From: Astropecten irregularis
Taxonomy: Eukaryota; Echinodermata; Asteroidea; Paxillosida; Astropectinidae
Reading direction: 5' to 3'
DNA: 64,000 nucleotides
Assembly (NCBI GenBank): GCA_963971285.1
Contig: OZ020251.1
Span: 9,362,001-9,426,000, forward strand
This document shows positions 1 to 11,080 of the stretch, piece after piece (position 1 is the stretch's first letter; each line of letters opens with the position of its first letter). The notes beneath the pieces are model-generated. The model had not been told where the DNA came from, ran no database searches, and was given only the letters and a program-made list of their open reading frames with translations. The position numbers and the translations under genes are program-made.

Positions 1-816
1 GTCTTTTTATTTTCAGTCTAGACCATAGATCTGAATTTTTTGAACCTGAAGTCGCCCTGCATAGCGAAATCTGTAATGATTTATAAATCATGTTATGGCG
101 TTCTACACTGTATGTGTATTATTATATGGCAGCGCGCTGTCAAATCCAATATTTGAAAACGATCTTTGAAATCTGACTGCTCATTTCTGGGGCAGACTGA
201 GGAAAAACAAAATTACACGTGTCTTTTTATTTTCAGTCTAGATCATAGATCTGAATTTTTGAACCTGAAGTCGCCCTGCATAGCGAAATCTGTAATGATT
301 TATAAATCATGTTACGACGTTCTACACTGTATGTGTATTATTATATGGCAGCGCGCTGTCAACTCCAATATTTGAAACTATCTTTGAAATCTGGCTGCTC
401 ATTTCTGGGGCAGACTGAGGAAAAACAAATTTACACGTGTCTTTTTATTTTCAGGCTAGATCATAGATCTGAATTTTTTGAACCTGAAGTCGCCCTGCAT
501 AGCGAAATCTGTAATGATTTATAAATCATGTTATGGCGTTCTACACTGTATGTGTATTATTATATGGCAGCGCGCTGTCAAATCCAATATTTGAAGACGA
601 TCTTTGGAATCTGGCTGCTCATTTCTTTGGCAAACTCAGGAAAAACAAAATTACACGTGTCTTTTTATTTTCAGTCTAGATCATAGATCTGAATTTTTGA
701 ACCTGAAGTCGCCCTGCATAGCGAAATCTGTAATGATTGATATATCATGTTATGACGTTCTACACTGTATGTGTATTATTATATGGCAGCGCGCTGTCAA
801 ATCCAATATTTGAAAC

Positions 817-1029
817 TATCTTTGAAATCTGACTGCTCATTTCTCGGGCAAACTCAGGAAAAACAAAATTACACGTGTCTTTTTTTTTTCAGTGTAGGTC
901 ATAGATCTGAATTGCTGAATCTGAAGTCGCTCTGCCTTGCGAAATCTGTAATGATTTATTATATCATGTTATTACGTCCTACACTGTATGTGTACTATAT
1001 GTGGCAGTCTAATTCTATATTTTGAACAC
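817..1029 (+). repeat. D-type diverged monomer, copy 1 (213 bp)
   Basis: Differs from the consensus by a longer T tract before CAG, TGTAGGTCATAGATCTG, GAATTGCTGAATCTG and TGCCTTGCG, and by a short GTACTATATGTGGCAG tail. It shares the GAACACGATC end with monomers that precede inserts. The only close relative is at 2,117-2,329. Confidence 0.8.
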
Positions 1030-1685
1030 GATCTTTGAAATCTGGCTGCTCATTTCTGGGGCAGACTGAGGAAAAACAAAAGAACACGTGTCTTTTTATT
1101 TTCAGTCTAGATCATAGATCTGAATTTTTGAACCTGAAGTCGCCCTGCATAGCGAAATCTGTAATGATTTGTAAATCATGTTACGATGTTCTACACTGTA
1201 TGTGTATTATTATATGGCAGCGCGCTGTCAAATCCATATTTGAAAATGATCTTTGAAATCTGGCTGCTCATTTCTGGGGCAGACTGAGGAAAAACAAAAT
1301 TACACGTGTCTTTTTATTTTCAGTCTAGATAATAGATCTTAATTTTTGAACCTGAAGTCGCCCTGCATGGCGAAATCTGTAATGATTTATAAATCATGTT
1401 ATGACGTTCTACGCTGTATATGTATTATTATATGGCAGCGCACTGTCAACTCCAATATTTGAAACTATCTTTTAAATCTGGCTGCTCATTTCTGGGGCAG
1501 ACTGAGGAAAAACAAAATTACACGTGTCTTTTTATTTTCAGTCTAGACCATAGATCTGAATTTTTTGAACCTAAAGTCGCCCTGCATAGCGAAATCTGTA
1601 ATGATTTATAAATCATGTTATGGCGTTCTACACTGTATGTGTATTATTATATGGCAGCGCGCTGTCAAATCCAATATTTGAAAAC

Positions 1686-1897
1686 GATCTTTGAAATCTG
1701 ACTGCTCATTTCTGGGGCAGACTGAGGAAAAACAAAATTACACGTGTCTTTTTATTTTCAGTCTAGATCATAGATCTGAATTTTTGAACCTGAAGTCGCC
1801 CTGCAAACCGAAATCTGTAATGTTTTACATATCATACCATACCGGTTTACACTGTATGTGTATGCCAGCACTCAGTCTAATTCTATATTTTGAAGAC
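1686..1897 (+). repeat. Aberrant monomer with scrambled 3' half (212 bp)
   Basis: The first half is consensus. After CCCTGC it reads AAACCGAAATCTGTAATG, then a segment with CATACCATACCGG, then TGTATGCCAGCACTCAG before TCTAATTCTATATTTTG. I see no second copy in the window. Confidence 0.7.
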
Positions 1898-2116
1898 GAT
1901 CTGTGGAATCTGGCTGCTCATTTCTTGGGCAGACTGAGGAAAAACAAAATTACACGTGTCTTTTTATTTTTAGTCTAGATCATAGATCTGAATTTTTGAA
2001 CCTGAAGTCGCCCTGCATAGCGAAATCTGTAGTGATTTATAAATCATGTTATGACGTTCTACACTATATGTGTATTATTATATGGCAGCGCGCTGTCAAA
2101 TCCAATATTTGAAGAC

Positions 2117-2329
2117 GATCTTTGAAATATGGCTGCTCATTTCTGGGGCAAACTCAGGAAAAACAAAATTACACGTGTCTTTTTTTTTTCAGTGTAGGTC
2201 ATAGATCTGAATTGCTGAATCTGAAGTCGCTCTGCGTTGCGAAATCTGTAATGATTTATTATATCACGTTATTACGTTCTACACTGTATGTGTACTATAT
2301 GTGGTAGTCTAATTCTATATTTTGAACAC
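2117..2329 (+). repeat. D-type diverged monomer, copy 2 (213 bp)
   Basis: Close relative of 817-1,029, with TGCGTTGCG in place of TGCCTTGCG and GTGGTAG in place of GTGGCAG. It lies directly before the left arm of insert 1 and supplies the GAACACGATC junction that recurs before later insert-bearing monomers. Confidence 0.8.
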
Positions 2330-2520
2330 GATCTTTGAAATGTGGCTGCTCAATTATGGGGCAAACTGAGGAAAATTCCAATTGCACTTGTCTTTTTATT
2401 TTCAGTCTAGATCAGCGATCTTAATTTCTAATCCTGAAGTCCCCCTGCGAAGCAAAATCTGTAATGATTTATATATCATGTTATTACGCTCAACACTGTA
2501 TGAGTGTTATATTTAGAATA

Positions 2521-3053
2521 CTAAACTCAATGAAATATTATAACTGATTCACACTAAAGTGTCGATTTTACGAAGCCCGAGGATCGATCGTACCCCCATC
2601 GTATCCTACGTAGGGATGCAAGGCATAATTCATAGGCCATACTATTAATAGTTTGAGGTTACTGCAGTCCCACTTATTGGGCCGTTAGAATTATTTTTTT
2701 CACGATTTTTTATTTCGTCCTTCGCACTAACGTCCCACGCTAAGCAATGCAGTTAAACATAAAATCATAAACCGATCACCTAAAAAATGTCTGAAATCAA
2801 GTGAAAACATTCCACCTCCCACTAAAAAAATCCTAACGCGCTTTAGCAATGAGCCCGTGTACAAACCATATTACGAAGGCTGGGATCTTGACCATAATTC
2901 ACTGACTATGCCAGACGACTGGCTCATGCCATGCTTATAGGCAAGCCCATAGAGCCTAGGTGGAAAAAAATGAGTTGTGACATGAAATGGTCCTGGATTA
3001 TGTTTGTCATAGTCAGTTAGATGTTGTCTAGTTTCCACCTTCGTGCATAAGTT
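2521..3053 (+). repeat. 533 bp insert, copy 1
   Basis: Unique sequence unrelated to the monomer. Left arm of the split B monomer 2,330-2,520; right arm 3,054-3,104. The most diverged copy on this side, with private variants GGGATGCAAGG, ATAGGCCATACTATTAATAG, GCTTATAGGC, GCCTAGGTGG and AGATGTTGTC. Confidence 0.93.
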
Positions 3054-3507
3054 TGTGTATCATTATATATGACAGCCCGCGGTCAAATCCTATATTTTGA
3101 ACACGATCTTTGCAATCTGGCTGCTCATTTCTGGGGCAGACTGAGGAAAAACAAAATAACACGTGTCTTTTTATTTTCAGTCTAGATAATAGGTCTGAAG
3201 TTTTGAACCTGAAGTCGCCCTGCATAGCGAAATCTGTAATGATTTATAAATCATGTTATGACGTTCTACACTGTATGTGTATTATATGTGGCAGTCTAAT
3301 TCTATATTTTGAACACGATCTTTGAAATCTGGCTGCTCAATTATGGGGCAAACTGAAGAAAATTCCAATTGCACTTTTCTTTTTATTTTCAGTCTAGATC
3401 AGCGATCTTAATTTCTAATCCTGAAGTCCCCCTGCGAAGCAAAATCTGTAATGATTTATATATCACGTTATTACGCTCAACACTGTATGCGTGTTATATT
3501 TAGAATA

Positions 3508-4040
3508 CTAAACTCAATGAAATATTATAAGTGATTCACACTAAAGTGTCGACTTTACGAAGCCCGAGGATCGATCGTACCCCCATCGTATCCTACGTAG
3601 GGCTGCAAGGCATAATTCATAGGTCATACTACTAATAGTTTGAGGTTACTGCAGTCCCACTTATTGGGCCGTTAGAATTATTTTTTTCACTATTTTTTAT
3701 TTCGTCCTTCGCACTAACGTCCCGCGCTAAGCAATGCAGTAAAACATAAAATCATAAACCCATCACCTAAAAAATGTCTGAAATCAAGTGAAAACATTCC
3801 ACCTCCCCCTAAAAAAATCCTAACGCGCTTTAGCAATGAGCCCGTGTACAAACCATATTACGAAGGCTGGGATCTTGACCATAGTTCACTGACTATGCCA
3901 GACGACTGGCTTAGGCCATGCTTAAAGGCAAGCCCATAGAGCCTGCGTGGAAAAAAATGAGTTGTGACATGAAATGGTCCTGGATTATGTTTGTCATAGT
4001 CAGTTAGATGCGGTCTAGTTTCCACCTTCGTGCATAAGTT
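3508..4040 (+). repeat. 533 bp insert, copy 2
   Basis: Only 987 bp after copy 1, with one whole 212 bp monomer between the split-monomer arms. Left arm 3,317-3,507; right arm 4,041-4,091. Private variants: CGACTTTACG, CACTATTTTTTAT, TCCCGCGCT, AACCCATCACC and GGCTTAGGCC. Confidence 0.93.
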
Positions 4041-5148
4041 TGTGTATCATTATATATGACAGCCCGCGGTCAAATCCTATATTTTGAACACGATCTTTGA
4101 AATCTGGCTGCTCATTTCTGGGGCAGACTGAGGAAAAACAAAATTACACGTGTCTTTTTATTTTCAGTCTAGATCATAGATCTGAATTTTTGAACCTGAA
4201 GTCGCCCTGCATAGCGAAATCTGTAATGATATATAAATCTCGTTATGACGTTCTACACTGTATTTGTATTATTATATGGCAGCGCGCTGTCAAATCCAAT
4301 ATTTGAAAACGATCTTTGAAATCTGGCTGCTCATTTCTGGGGCAGACTGAGGAAAAACAAAATTACACGTGTCTTTTTATTTTCAGTGTAGATCATAGAT
4401 CTGAATTTTTGAACCTGAAGTCGCCCTGCATAGCGAAAACTGTAATGATTTATAAATCATGTTATGACGTTCTACACTGTATGTGTATTATTATATGGCA
4501 GCGCGCTGTCAACTCCAATATTTGAAACTATCTTTGAAATCTGGCTGCTCATTTCTGGGGCAGACTGAGGAAAAACAAAATTACACGTGTCTTTTTATTT
4601 TCAGTCTAGATCATAGATCTGAATTTTTGAACCTGAAGTCGCCCTGCATAGCGAAATCTGTAATGATATATAAATCATGTTATGACGTTCTACACTGTAT
4701 GTGTATTATTATATGTCAGCGCGCTGTCAAATCCAATATTTGAAACTATCTTTGAAATCTGGCTGCTCATTTCTGGGGCAGACTGAGGAAAAAAAAAATA
4801 CACGTGTCTTTTTATTTTCAGTCTAGATCATAGATCTGAATTTTTGAACCTGAAGTCGCCCTGCATAGCGAAATCTGTAATGATTTATAAATCATGTAAT
4901 GACGTTCTAGACTGTATGTGTATTATATGTGGCAGTCTAATTCTATATTTTGAACACGATCTTTGAAATCTGGCTGCTCAATTATGGGGCAAACTGAAGA
5001 AAATTCCAATTGCACTTTTCTTTTTATTTTCAGTCTAGATCAGCGATCTTAATTTCTAATCCTGAAGTCCCCCTGCGAAGCAAAATCTGTAATGATTTAT
5101 ATATCACGTTATTACGCTCAACACTTTATGCGTGTTATATTTAGAATA

Positions 5149-5681
5149 CTAAACTCAATGAAATATTATAAGTGATTCACACTAAAGTGTCGATTTTACG
5201 AAGCCCGAGGATCGATCGTACCCCCATCGTATCCTACGTAGGGCTGCAAGGCATAATTCATAGGTCATACTACTAATAGTTTGAGGTTACTGCAGTCCCA
5301 CTTATTGGGCCGTTAGAATTATTTTTTTCACGATTTTTAATTTCGTCCTTCGCACTAACGTCCCACGCTAAGCAATGCAGTAAAACATAAAATCATAAAC
5401 CGATCACCTAAAAAATGTCTGAAATCAAGTGAAAACATTCCACCTCCGCCTAAAAAAATCCTAACGCGCTTTAGCAATGAGCCCGTGTACAAACCATATT
5501 ACGAAGGCTGGGATCTTGACCATAATTCATCGACTATGCCAGACGACTGGCTCATGCCATGCTTAAAGGCAAGCCCATAGAGCCTGCGTTGGAAAAAATT
5601 AGTTGTGACATGAAATGGTCCTGGATTATGTTTGTCATAGTCAGTTAGATGCGGTCTAGTTTCCACCTTCGTGCATAAGTT
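5149..5681 (+). repeat. 533 bp insert, copy 3
   Basis: Left arm 4,958-5,148; right arm 5,682-5,732. Shares GATTTTTAATTTCG, CCTCCGCC and GCGTTGGAAAAAATTAG with copy 4, showing joint descent in the 2,295 bp duplication. It differs from copy 4 by ATTCATCGAC versus ATTCACTGAC. Confidence 0.93.
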
Positions 5682-7443
5682 TGTGTATCATTATATATGA
5701 CAGCCCGCGGTCAAATCCTATATTTTGAACACGATCTTTGAAATCTGGCTGCTCATTTCTGGGGCAGACTAAGGAAAAACAAAATTACACGTGTCTTTTT
5801 ATTTTCAGTCTAGATCATAGATCTGAATTTTTGAACCTGAAGTCGCCCTGCATAGCGAAATCTGTAATGATATATAAATCATGTTATGACGTTCTACACT
5901 GTATGTGTATTATTATATGGCGGCGCGCTGTCAACTCCAATATTTGAAACTATCTTTGAAATCTGGCTGCTCATTTCTGGGGCAGACTGAGGAAAAACAA
6001 AATTACACGTGTCTTTTTATTTTCAGTGTAGATCATAGATCTGAATTTTTGAACCTGAAGTCGCCCTGTATAGCGAAAACTGTAATGATTTATAAATCAT
6101 GTTATGACGTTCTACACTGTATGTGTATTATTATATGGCAGCGCGCTGTCAACTCCAATATTTGAAACTGTCTTTGAAATCTGGCTGCTCATTTCTGGGG
6201 CAGACTGAGGAAAAACAAAATTACACGTGTCTTTTTATTTTCAGTGTAGATCATAGATCTGAATTTTTGAACCTGAAGTCGCCCTGTATAGCGAAAACTG
6301 TAATGATTTATAAATCATGTTATGACGTTCTACACTGTATGTGTATTATTATATGGCAGCGCGCTGTCAACTCCAATATTTGAAACTGTCTTTGAAATCT
6401 GGCTGCTCATTTCTGGGGCAGACTGAGGAAAAACAAAATTACACGTGTCTTTTTATTTTCAGTCTAGATCATAGATCTGAATTTTTGAACCTGAAGTCGC
6501 CCTGCATAGCGAAATCTGTAATGATATATGAATCATGTTATGACGTTCTACACTGTATGTGTATTATTATATGGCAGCGCGCTGTCAAATCCAATATTTG
6601 AAAACGATCTTTGAAATCTGGCTGCTCATTTCTGGGGCAGACTGAGGAAAAACAAAATTACACGTGTCTTTTTATTTTCAGTGTAGATCATAGATCTGAA
6701 TTTTTGAACCTGAAGTCGCCCTGCATAGCGAAAACTGTAATGATTTATAAATCATGTTATGACGTTCTACACTGTATGTGTATTATTATATGGCAGCGCG
6801 CTGTCAACTCCAATATTTGAAACTATCTTTGAAATCTGGCTGCTCATTTCTGGGGCAGACTGAGGAAAAACAAAATTACACGTGTCTTTTTATTTTCAGT
6901 CTAGATCATAGATCTGAATTTTTGAACCTGAAGTCGCCCTGCATAGCGAAATCTGTAATGATATATAAATCATGTAATGACGTTCTACACTGTATGTGTA
7001 TTATTATATGTCAGCGCGCTGTCAAATCCAATATTTGAAACTATCTTTGAAATCTGGCTGCTCATTTCTGGGGCAGACTGAGGAAAAAAAAAATACACGT
7101 GTCTTTTTATTTTCAGTCTAGATCATAGATCTGAATTTTTGAACCTGAAGTCGCCCTGCATAGCGAAATCTGTAATGATTTATAAATCATGTAATGACGT
7201 TCTAGACTGTATGTGTATTATATGTGGCAGTCTAATTCTATATTTTGAACACGATCTTTGAAATCTGGCTGCTCAATTATGGGGCAAACTGAAGAAAATT
7301 CCAATTGCACTTTTCTTTTTATTTTCAGTCTAGATCAGCGATCTTAATTTCTAATCCTGAAGTCCCCCTGCGAAGCAAAATCTGTAATGATTTATATATC
7401 ACGTTATTACGCTCAACACTTTATGCGTGTTATATTTAGAATA

Positions 7444-7976
7444 CTAAACTCAATGAAATATTATAAGTGATTCACACTAAAGTGTCGATTTTACGAAGCC
7501 CGAGGATCGATCGTACCCCCATCGTATCCTACGTAGGGCTGCAAGGCATAATTCATAGGTCATACTACTAATAGTTTGAGGTTACTGCAGTCCCACTTAT
7601 TGGGCCGTTAGAATTATTTTTTTCACGATTTTTAATTTCGTCCTTCGCACTAACGTCCCACGCTAAGCAATGCAGTAAAACATAAAATCATAAACCGATC
7701 ACCTAAAAAATGTCTGAAATCAAGTGAAAACATTCCACCTCCGCCTAAAAAAATCCTAACGCGCTTTAGCAATGAGCCCGTGTACAAACCATATTACGAA
7801 GGCTGGGATCTTGACCATAATTCACTGACTATGCCAGACGACTGGCTCATGCCATGCTTAAAGGCAAGCCCATAGAGCCTGCGTTGGAAAAAATTAGTTG
7901 TGACATGAAATGGTCCTGGATTATGTTTGTCATAGTCAGTTAGATGCGGTCTAGTTTCCACCTTCGTGCATAAGTT
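7444..7976 (+). repeat. 533 bp insert, copy 4
   Basis: Exactly 2,295 bp after copy 3 and nearly identical to it. Left arm 7,253-7,443; right arm 7,977-8,027. Last insert before the long insert-free monomer run. Confidence 0.93.
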
Positions 7977-10920
7977 TGTGTATCATTATATATGACAGCC
8001 CGCGGTCAAATCCTATATTTTGAACACGATCTTTGAAATCTGGCTGCTCATTTCTGGGGCAGACTAAGGAAAAACAAAATTACACGTGTCTTTTTATTTT
8101 CAGTCTAGATCATAGATCTGAATTTTTGAACCTGAAGTCGCCCTGCATAGCGAAATCTGTAATGATATATAAATCATGTTATGACGTTCTACACTGTATG
8201 TGTATTATTATATGGCGGCGCGCTGTCAACTCCAATATTTGAAACTATCTTTGAAATCTGGCTGCTCATTTCTGGGGCAGACTGAGGAAAAACAAAATTA
8301 CACGTGTCTTTTTATTTTCAGTCTAGATAATAGATCTTAATTTTTGAACCTGAAGTCGCCCTGCATGGCGAAATCTGTAATGATTTATAAATCATGTTAT
8401 GACGTTCTACGCTGTATATGTATTATTATATGGCAGCGCACTGTCAACTCCAATATTTGAAACTATCTTTTAAATCTGGCTGCTCATTTCTGGGGCAGAC
8501 TGAGGAAAAACAAAATTACACGTGTCTTTTTATTTTCAGTGTAGATCATAGATCTGAATTTTTGAACCTGAAGTCGCCCTGTATAGCGAAAACTGTAATG
8601 ATTTATAAATCATGTTATGACGTTCTACACTGTATGTGTATTATTATATGGCAGCGCGCTGTCAACTCCAATATTTGAAACTGTCTTTGAAATCTGGCTG
8701 CTCATTTCTGGGGCAGACTGAGGACAAACAAAATTACACGTGTCTTTTTATTTTCAGTCTAGATCATAGATCTGAATTTTTGAACCTGAAGTCGCCCTGC
8801 ATAGCGAAATCTGTAATGATATATGAATCATGTTATGACGTTCTACACTGTATGTGTATTATTATATGGCAGCGCGCTGTCAAATCCAATATTTGAAAAC
8901 GATCTTTGAAATCTGGCTGCTCATTTCTGGGGCAGACTAAGGAAAAACAAAATTACACGTGTCTTTTTATTTTCAGTCTAGATCATAGATCTGAATTTTT
9001 GAACCTGAAGTCGCCCTGCATAGAGAAAACTGTAATGATTTATAAATCATTTTATGACGTTCTACACTGTATGTGTATTATTATATGGCAGCGCGCTGTC
9101 AACTCCAATATTTGAAACTATCTTTGAAATCTGGCTGCTCATTTCTGGGGCAGACTGAGGAAAAACAAAATTACACGTGTCTTTTTATTTTCAGTGTAGA
9201 TCATAGATCTGAATTTTTGAACCTGAAGTCGCCCTGTATAGCGAAAACTGTAATGATTTATAAATCATGTTATGACGTTCTACACTGTATGTGTATTATT
9301 ATATGGCAGCGCGCTGTCAAATCCAATATTTGAAAACGATCTTTGAAATCTGGCTGCTCATTTCTGGGGGAGACTAAGGAAAAACAAAATTACACGTGTC
9401 TTTTTATTTTCAGTGTAGATCATAGATCTGAATTTTTGAACCTGAAGTCGCCCTGTATAGCGAAAACTGTAATGATTTATAAATCATGTTATGACGTTCT
9501 ACACTGTATGTGTATTATTATATGGCAGCGCGCTGTCAACTCCAATATTTGAAACTGTCTTTGAAATCTGGCTGCTCATTTCTGGGGCAGACTGAGGAAA
9601 AACAAAATTACACGTGTCTTTTTATTTTCAGTCTAGATCATAGATCTGAATTTTTGAACCTGAAGTCGCCCTGCATAGCGAAATCTGTAATGATATATGA
9701 ATCATGTTATGACGTTCTACACTGTATGTGTATTATTATATGGCAGCGCGCTGTCAAATCCAATATTTGAAAACGATCTTTGAAATCTGGCTGCTCATTT
9801 CTGGGGCAGACTAAGGAAAAACAAAATTACACGTGTCTTTTTATTTTCAGTCTAGATCATAGATCTGAATTTTTGAACCTGAAGTCGGCCTGCATAGCGA
9901 AAACTGTAATGATTTATAAATCATGTTATGACGTTCTACACTGTATGTGTATTATTATATGGCAGCGCGCTGTCAACTCCAATATTTGAAACTATCTTTG
10001 AAATCTGGCTGCTCATTTCTGGGGCAGACTGAGGAAAAACAAAATTACACGTGTCTTTTTATTTTCAGTCTAGATCATAGATCTGAATTTTTGAACCTGA
10101 AGTCGCCCTGCATAGCGAAATCTGTAATGATTTATAAATCATGTTATGACGTTCTACACTGTATGTGTATTATTATATGTTAGCGCGCTGTCAACTCCAA
10201 TATTTGAAACTGTCTTTGAAATCTGGCTGCTCATTTCTGGGGCAGACTGAGGAAAAACAAAATTACACGTGTCTTTTTATTTTCAGTGTAGATCATAGAT
10301 CTGAATTTTTGAACCTGAAGTCGCCCTGTATAGCGAAAACTGTAATGATTTATAAATCATGTTATGACGTTCTACACTGTATGTGTATTATTATATGGCA
10401 GCGCGCTGTCAACTCCAATATTTGAAACTGTCTTTGAAATCTGGCTGCTCATTTCTGGGGCAGACTGAGGAAAAACAAAATTACACGTGTCTTTTTATTT
10501 TCAGTTTAGATCATAGATCTGAATTTTTGAACCTGAAGTCGCCCTGCATAGCGAAATCTGTAATGATATATAAATCATGTTATGACGTTCTACACTGTAT
10601 GTGTATTATTATATGGCGGCGCACTGTCAAATCCAATACTTGAAAACGATCTTTGAAATCTGGCTGCTCATTTCTGGGGCAGACTAAGAAAAAACAAAAT
10701 TACACGTGTCTTTTTATTTTCAGTCTAGATCATAGATCTGAATTTTTGAACCTGAAGTCGCCCTGCATAGCGAAATCTGTAATGATATATGAATCATGTT
10801 ATGACGTTCTACACTGTATGTGTATTATTATATGGCAGCGCGCTGTCAAATCCAATATTTGAAAACGATCTTTGAAATCTGGCTGCTCATTTCTGGGGCA
10901 GACTGAGGAAAAACAAAATT

Positions 10921-10928
10921 ACACGTGT
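10921..10928. other. ACACGTGT palindrome with CACGTG E-box core
   Basis: Perfect 8 bp palindrome present in most A-type monomers. CACGTG is the canonical E-box bound by bHLH proteins (Max/USF/CBF1-type). In diverged B monomers next to inserts it becomes GCACTTGT, which keeps only the loose CANNTG form. Binding is inference; the motif is seen. Confidence 0.6.
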
Positions 10929-10942
10929 CTTTTTATTTTCAG
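10928..10942 (+). other. 3' splice-acceptor-like pyrimidine tract ending in CAG
   Basis: TCTTTTTATTTTCAG is followed by T. It resembles a eukaryotic 3' splice site, and a YTNAY branch-like CTCAT lies about 55 bp upstream. It recurs in nearly every monomer. No strong donor is conserved in the unit, so a functional role in array transcripts is only a possibility. Confidence 0.3.
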
Positions 10943-10945
10943 TCT

Positions 10946-10958
10946 AGATCATAGATCT
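10946..10958. other. AGATC-ATA-GATCT inverted repeat
   Basis: Perfect 5 bp arms around a 3 bp spacer, overlapping the BglII site. Some HORs carry AGAACATAGATCT, which breaks one arm. B monomers have AGATCAGCGATCT, which keeps both arms with a 3 bp AGC spacer (later AGATCAGCGACCT). Confidence 0.6.
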
Positions 10959-11000
10959 GAATTTTTGAACCTGAAGTCGCCCTGTATAGCGAAAACTGTA

Positions 11001-11016
11001 ATGATTTATAAATCAT
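11001..11016. other. 16 bp perfect palindrome ATGATTTATAAATCAT
   Basis: The sequence equals its own reverse complement over 16 bp and includes TTTATAAA. It is intact in many monomers. Other subtypes have ATGATATATAAATCAT, ATGATATATGAATCAT or ATGATTTATCAATCAT, which keep the outer ATGAT/ATCAT arms. A candidate protein-binding or cruciform-prone site. Two recombination junctions in this window map in or beside it. Confidence 0.65.
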
Positions 11017-11054
11017 GTTATGACGTTCTACACTGTATGTGTATTATTATATGG

Positions 11055-11064
11055 CAGCGCGCTG
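11055..11064. other. CAGCGCGCTG palindrome (BssHII core GCGCGC)
   Basis: Perfect 10 bp palindrome and the most CpG-dense part of an otherwise AT-rich monomer. Variants include CAGCGCACTG (1,437 and 8,436 regions) and GGCGCGCTG. The right arm of most inserts has CAGCCCGCGG in its place. Confidence 0.6.
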
Positions 11065-11065
11065 T

Positions 11066-11080
11066 CAAATCCAATATTTG
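11066..11080. other. CAAAT-CCAAT-ATTTG inverted repeat
   Basis: 5 bp arms with a 5 bp spacer (CCAAT) at the 3' end of the monomer. It is intact in CAAATCC-type monomers and broken in CAACTCC-type monomers, so it marks two monomer classes that tend to alternate in parts of the array. Confidence 0.5.

Larger units (their letters stand above)
1..2329 (+). repeat. Diverged monomer block at left of window
   Basis: About 10.5 monomers with more private substitutions than elsewhere, such as ATCTGACTGC, TTCTTTGGCAAACTCAGG and TTATGGCGTTC. It includes two D-type monomers and one aberrant monomer. No clear higher-order repeat is visible apart from single monomers that resemble each other. Greater divergence fits an older or less homogenised part of an array. 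Confidence 0.8.
4311..8320 (+). repeat. 2,295 bp tandem duplication (second copy partial)
   Basis: 4,311-6,605 recurs from 6,606 to about 8,320 with offset 2,295. Shared rare features include an A-run monomer (GAGGAAAAAAAAAATACACG, near 4,790 and 7,085), GTAATGACGTTCTAGACTG, and insert copies 3 and 4. The match is lost near 8,321, where the downstream copy switches to a different monomer variant. The left edge is approximate. Confidence 0.85.

Noticed and set aside
2521..3053. Helitron or terminal-inverted-repeat transposon
   Set aside because: A CTAG occurs near the 3' end, but no hairpin lies directly upstream and no TC start is in place. The ends of the insert are not inverted repeats of each other.
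3028..3225. Minus-strand 65-codon frame across the insert/monomer junction
   Set aside because: Open by chance in one copy; it is the complement of the right arm and a monomer and is not conserved in other copies.
11007..11012. TATAAA within the palindrome as a promoter in each monomer
   Set aside because: AT-rich sequence makes such a hexamer likely by chance. No initiator or downstream transcription unit is visible, and many monomers alter it.
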